Assembly (NCBI GenBank): GCA_012517405.1
Contig: JAAYVB010000025.1
Span: forward strand, 1-64,000
DNA: 64,000 nt
Reading direction: 5' to 3'
Source of the DNA: Propionibacterium sp.
GTDB lineage: Bacteria; Actinomycetota; Actinomycetes; Propionibacteriales; Propionibacteriaceae
In this document: positions 60,762-64,000 of the stretch, piece after piece
Position numbering within the stretch: position 1 is the first letter of the stretch
How the letters are laid out: each line of letters starts with the position of its first letter
Made by a program: the position numbers and the translations under genes
Notes under the pieces: generated by a model
What the model saw: only the letters and a program-made list of their open reading frames with translations
What the model was told of the DNA's origin: nothing
The model's database searches: none

Positions 60762-62498
60762 ATGACTCGTGTGTTCAACGATCCGTCCAACTTCGCGCTC
60801 GAAGCTGTGTCCGGGATGGCGACGGCCTACCCGCAGTATGTGAAGGCAGTGCATGGCGGTGTCGTGCGCGCCACCGCCAGCCCCGACGGCCAGGTGGCGG
60901 TGATCGTCGGTGGCGGTTCCGGTCACTTTCCCGCCTTCGCAGGCTGGGTCGGGCCCGGCATGGCCCATGGCGCGGTCTGTGGCAATATCTTCGCCTCACC
61001 GTCTGCCTCCCAGGCCTACTCCGTCGCGAAGGCCGCCGACAACGGTGGCGGCATCATCATCACCTATGGCAACTACGCCGGCGATGTGCTGCATTTCGGC
61101 CAGGCCGCCGAACGTCTGCGCGCCGAGGGCTACGACGTGCGCACCATCGAGGTCTCCGACGACGTGGCCTCCGGACCTCGCGATGACACCCGCAAACGCC
61201 GCGGCGTGGCCGGCGATGTGGTCGTCTTCAAGATTGCCGGCGCCGCCGCCGAGCGCGGCCACACCATCGACGAGGTCACCGAACTCGCCTGGCGAGCCAA
61301 TGATCGCACCCGCTCGCTCGGCGTGGCCTTCGACGGCTGCACGCTGCCGGGCGCCGCGGAGCCGCTGTTCCATGTCCCCGCCGGTCAGATGTCGGTCGGG
61401 CTGGGCGTGCACGGAGAGCCGGGAGTCTACGAGGTGCCGATGGGCACCGCGAGCCAGATCGCCGATCTGCTGGTGGATGGCGTCATGGCGGAAGCCTTGG
61501 AGATCGGTACCGAGGGCTACTCCGGTAGGGCGATCGTCCTGCTGAACGGGCTCGGCACGGTCAAGTGCGAAGAGCTCTATGTGGTCTGGAACCGAGTCGC
61601 CGAGCGGCTGACCGACGCGGGTGTCACCCCGGTGCTGCCGGAGGTCGGCGAACTGATGACCAGCCTGGACATGGCCGGCATCTCACTGACCATCACCTTC
61701 CTCGACGATGAGCTGGAGGAGTTGTGGTGCGATCCGGTCGATACCATCGCGCTGCGACGCGGCGCGGTCGCCGAGCGAGCCGAACGCCAGGTCAGCGATG
61801 ACACCGACCAGGCCGAGACTCCGATCACCCCGGGCAGCGAAGCCTCCCAGGCGCTGGCGGCCCAGGTGGTGAAGGGGCTGGAGGTCATCAAGCAGGTGAC
61901 GATCGACAACGAAGCCGAGTTGGGCAAGTTGGATGCGATCGCCGGGGACGGCGATCATGGCCAGGGCATGCGCTACGGCGCTACCGGCGCCGTGGAGGCC
62001 GCCCATCGGGCGGCCGAGGCAGGGGCCGGCGCGGGCACCTTGCTGGTGCGTGCCGGCGCCCAGTGGTCCGAAAGTGCGGGCGGCACGTCCGGAGCGCTGT
62101 GGGGCGCCATACTGACCGCCTTCGGCAGGGCGCTGGGCGATGAGACCCCGGCGTCACCGCAGGCCATCGTGACCGGGGTGCGCGACGCGGTCGACGCGGT
62201 GCAGCGGCTGGGCGGCGCAACGGTCGGCGACAAGACGATGGTGGACGCGCTCATTCCCTTCGCCGACACCCTCAGCGCCAAGCAGGCCGAAGGCGTCCCA
62301 CTGGCCGAAGCCTGGCAGCAGGCAACCACCGCTGCGCAGAGCGCCGCAGACCGGACCGCGGATTTCGTATCGAAGCTCGGGCGCTCGCGTGTGCTCGGTG
62401 AAAAATCTCTGGGCGTACCCGACCCGGGAGCAACATCATTCTGCATGCTGATGCGGGCTCTGGGCGATGCGGATCTATTCGCGTCCGAGACGAACTGA
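60762..62498 (+). CDS. Dihydroxyacetone-kinase-family kinase (DAK1-DAK2 fusion), probable ketose kinase
   Basis: The 578-residue protein joins a DAK1 domain (1 to about 335) and a DAK2 domain (about 365-575). GGGSGH (50-55), the aspartate in GNYAGDVLHF (D109) and the histidine in GLGVHGEPG (H217), which binds ketose covalently, are all present, as is the ATP-site motif GDGDHGQGM in DAK2. It is therefore an active ATP-dependent kinase. Beyond dihydroxyacetone, homologues phosphorylate D- or L-erythrulose; the neighbours favour a tetrulose or apulose. GAGGAG lies 7-12 nt before the ATG. Confidence 0.9.
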   Translation: MTRVFNDPSNFALEAVSGMATAYPQYVKAVHGGVVRATASPDGQVAVIVGGGSGHFPAFAGWVGPGMAHGAVCGNIFASPSASQAYSVAKAADNGGGIIITYGNYAGDVLHFGQAAERLRAEGYDVRTIEVSDDVASGPRDDTRKRRGVAGDVVVFKIAGAAAERGHTIDEVTELAWRANDRTRSLGVAFDGCTLPGAAEPLFHVPAGQMSVGLGVHGEPGVYEVPMGTASQIADLLVDGVMAEALEIGTEGYSGRAIVLLNGLGTVKCEELYVVWNRVAERLTDAGVTPVLPEVGELMTSLDMAGISLTITFLDDELEELWCDPVDTIALRRGAVAERAERQVSDDTDQAETPITPGSEASQALAAQVVKGLEVIKQVTIDNEAELGKLDAIAGDGDHGQGMRYGATGAVEAAHRAAEAGAGAGTLLVRAGAQWSESAGGTSGALWGAILTAFGRALGDETPASPQAIVTGVRDAVDAVQRLGGATVGDKTMVDALIPFADTLSAKQAEGVPLAEAWQQATTAAQSAADRTADFVSKLGRSRVLGEKSLGVPDPGATSFCMLMRALGDADLFASETN

Positions 62499-62514
62499 CC
62501 TGTAGGAGAAACCT

Positions 62515-63804
62515 GTGACGAACTCACTCAATCTGATTCTTGACGACATCGCACTGCCTCGGTTCGCCAGGGTTCATCAGGATCTGCCGGCCCCGCGGCT
62601 CGACGACGTTGCGGGACGCATCAATGAGCAACTCGCCGAACCGGAGTTCGCCGATACCGTCAAGCCCGGGCAGCGGATCGGGATCACGGTCGGCAGCCGC
62701 GGCATCGCGAATATGCCGCTGATCGTTCGCACGCTGGCCGATTGGGTGAAGTCGAAGGGTGCCTCTGCGGTGATCATCCCCGCCATGGGCAGCCATGGCG
62801 GGGCCACGGCCGATGGACAGCGGCAGATGCTGCTCGGCATGGGTTTCACCCCGGAGACGACCGGCTGCGAGATCATCTCCAGCCTCGACGTCACCGAGCT
62901 GGGCGAGGTGGACGGGCTGAAGGTGCTCTTCTCCTCCGATGCGCTGGCCTGCGACGGATTGATCTTGTGCAACCGGATCAAGGCGCACACCGATATCGTC
63001 GGGCCGATCGAGTCGGGCCTGATGAAGATGGCAGCCATCGGCGTCGGCAAGCACCGCGGCGCTCTGCAGGCGCACTCCCGTGGCCTGCACATGGCGGGCA
63101 AGATGATCCAGACGATCGCGCCGGTGATGTTCGAGAAGGGCAACATCATCTTCGGAGTCGGTGTACTGGAGAACTCGCTCGATCAGACCCGCGATGTCGT
63201 GCTGATCGAAACCGGCAAGATCGAGCAGACCGAACCCACGCTGCTCGAAGAATCGCGTCGGCATCTGCCGAAACTGTTGATCCACGATATCGATGTGCTG
63301 GTCGTCGACTACATGGGCAAGAACATCTCCGGTGATGGCATGGATCCGAATGTGCTCGGGCGCTCGCTGATCGGGGTCAAGAATCCCGAGATGAACGTCA
63401 ATCAGATCGTGGTGCTCGATCTGACGCCCGAATCGCACGGAAATGCGACCGGCATCGGCCTGGCCGACATCACCACGGCCCGGCTGTTCAACCAGATCGA
63501 CTTCGTCGCGATGTTCACCAATGGTGTGACATCGAACGGCATCGCCGGCTCACGAATCGCCCCGTTCATGGCGAACCAGAAGATGGCGCTGCAATGCGCG
63601 ACACGGCTGACTTTGCTTCCGGACCCGAGTAAGGCTCGTATCGTCCGCATCGTCAACACGCTCGACGTCGCCGAGATCTGGGTGTCCGAACCCCTGCTGG
63701 ACGAGGTCGCCGCGAATCCGGCACTCACCCAGCTGACCGAACCGGCCGAACTGGAATTCGACGAGAACGGCGATCTGTTCCCGGCCTCCGCCCCGCTGGA
63801 CTGA
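62515..63804 (+). CDS. LarA-like protein (DUF2088; putative nickel-pincer-cofactor isomerase)
   Basis: The 429-residue protein belongs to the lactate-racemase (LarA) superfamily, whose members racemise or epimerise 2-hydroxy acids with a nickel-pincer nucleotide. It shows GSRGIANMP (60-68), H94 in MGSHGGAT, the candidate cofactor-anchoring lysine K156 in NRIKAHTD and H180 in GVGKHRGA. The usual DxTRP motif of LarA is replaced by GSRG. GTG 62515 has AGGAGA 7-12 nt upstream, and the gene is 16 nt after the kinase. Its substrate is unknown. Cofactor genes larB, larC and larE are not in the window. Confidence 0.78.
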   Translation: MTNSLNLILDDIALPRFARVHQDLPAPRLDDVAGRINEQLAEPEFADTVKPGQRIGITVGSRGIANMPLIVRTLADWVKSKGASAVIIPAMGSHGGATADGQRQMLLGMGFTPETTGCEIISSLDVTELGEVDGLKVLFSSDALACDGLILCNRIKAHTDIVGPIESGLMKMAAIGVGKHRGALQAHSRGLHMAGKMIQTIAPVMFEKGNIIFGVGVLENSLDQTRDVVLIETGKIEQTEPTLLEESRRHLPKLLIHDIDVLVVDYMGKNISGDGMDPNVLGRSLIGVKNPEMNVNQIVVLDLTPESHGNATGIGLADITTARLFNQIDFVAMFTNGVTSNGIAGSRIAPFMANQKMALQCATRLTLLPDPSKARIVRIVNTLDVAEIWVSEPLLDEVAANPALTQLTEPAELEFDENGDLFPASAPLD

Positions 63805-63808
63805 CGAC

Positions 63809-63848
63809 GGAAAACGCCCCTCCGGGATCTCCGGAGGGGCGTTTTTCC
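63809..63848. terminator. Bidirectional Rho-independent terminator
   Basis: A perfect 15-bp stem, AAAACGCCCCTCCGG (63811-63825) with CCGGAGGGGCGTTTT (63831-63845), has a 5-nt loop and A/T-runs on both sides. It sits between the convergent LarA-like gene and the partial isomerase gene and can stop transcription in both directions. Confidence 0.92.
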
Positions 63849-63860
63849 GCTGATCAGTGA

Positions 63861-64000
63861 TCAGGACATCTTGGCCCGCAGCACCGAACGGATGTACTCG
63901 CGCGACTGCGCAAGGTTCCACAGCGAATCCGATCCGTAGTGCTCCACCATGAACGGCATCTCGAAGCCGAGTTCGAGCGCCCGGGCGATGATCGGCCGAT
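63861..64000 (-). CDS. C-terminal end of a probable TIM-barrel sugar isomerase/epimerase
   Basis: The last 46 codons of a minus-strand gene are present, ending at TGA 63861. They read ALELGFEMPFMVEHYGSDSL then WNLAQSREYIRSVLRAKMS. An acidic residue in a VEH/ED strand followed by a helix with SREYIR is typical of the end of xylose-isomerase-like TIM barrels (AP endonuclease 2 family: sugar-phosphate isomerases and epimerases). The fragment is too short for a certain family call. Position beside the catabolic operon supports a sugar role. Confidence 0.5.
   Translation of the reverse strand, partial: RPIIARALELGFEMPFMVEHYGSDSLWNLAQSREYIRSVLRAKMS

Noticed and set aside
57320..62498. Sulfoquinovose sulfo-transketolase pathway
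   Set aside because: SqwGH/SqwI resemble the split transketolase and isomerase, but no sulfoquinovosidase, sulfo-sugar isomerase or sulfonate exporter is seen and a DAK kinase is not part of that pathway; it remains a remote possibility only.
1..64000. CRISPR arrays, complete insertion sequences, rRNA genes or prophage
   Set aside because: No direct-repeat arrays, transposase motifs, rRNA sequences or phage structural genes were found when reading both strands.

Overview
The window is chromosomal DNA of a high-GC actinobacterium. Family markers point to the Propionibacteriaceae or a close relative: a PPA1309-family protein, a DUF222-type HNH protein start, DUF3107, DUF5679, a UPF0182 protein, ribosomal protein bL37, a SigR/RsrA redox pair, and a 180-kDa-type NAD-glutamate dehydrogenase. 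The species cannot be named from the sequence. Coding density is very high, with no gene-free gap over 300 bases. Neighbouring genes often share stop/start codons, and several genes appear to be read from leaderless mRNAs. There is no CRISPR array, complete insertion sequence, rRNA or prophage. The one RNA gene seen is an initiator tRNA-Met.

Layout. 1-264: 5' part of an HNH/DUF222 protein. 501-2698: a PdtaS-like soluble histidine kinase, translationally coupled to a membrane M50-type protease. 2904-4067: bL37, then SigR/RsrA with a clear autoregulatory promoter. 4124-9125: DoxX, aroA, rsgA, hisN (+ strand) converging on serA. 9166-14117: a five-gene peptide/nickel-type ABC importer. 14219-14380: tRNA-fMet with promoter and terminator. 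14431-19403: a conserved hypothetical, an Nramp metal transporter and a pair of M16 peptidase subunits. 19438-25975: envelope and proteolysis genes (UPF0182, PPA1309, PDZ-Lon protease, DUF2342, YgjP-like peptidase). 26246-43815: a DNA-repair block of uvrD2, recC-recB-recD, nudC, adnB and adnA. 43978-57270: cspA, DUF3107, a YdiB-type shikimate dehydrogenase, a ferritin-like protein, a DEAD-box helicase, an SDR, a LOG protein, trpS, a PHP phosphatase, glutamate dehydrogenase and DUF2505. 57320-64000: a carbohydrate-catabolism locus.

How the genes work together. Much of the window keeps the gene neighbourhood known around Rv3193c-Rv3228 in Mycobacterium tuberculosis (UPF0182, PDZ-Lon, DUF2342, uvrD2, nudC, adnBA, DUF3107, ferritin-like, rhlE, pdtaS, sigH/rshA, aroA, rsgA), although the blocks are rearranged. 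Here recCBD lies between uvrD2 and nudC-adnBA, so two complete double-strand-break resection machines sit side by side. uvrD2 and recC diverge from a 112-bp spacer that holds two back-to-back copies of the RecA-independent DNA-damage promoter motif, each exactly 8 nt from a start codon.

The least-explained part is the right end. A short-chain dehydrogenase, an RpiB-like isomerase, a split two-subunit transketolase, a dihydroxyacetone-kinase-family kinase and a LarA-like (nickel-pincer) protein lie together, with a probable TIM-barrel sugar isomerase cut by the window edge. This looks like a pathway for a short or branched ketose (erythrulose- or apulose-like). No described pathway that I know of includes the LarA-like member, so this is the best candidate for an undescribed system.
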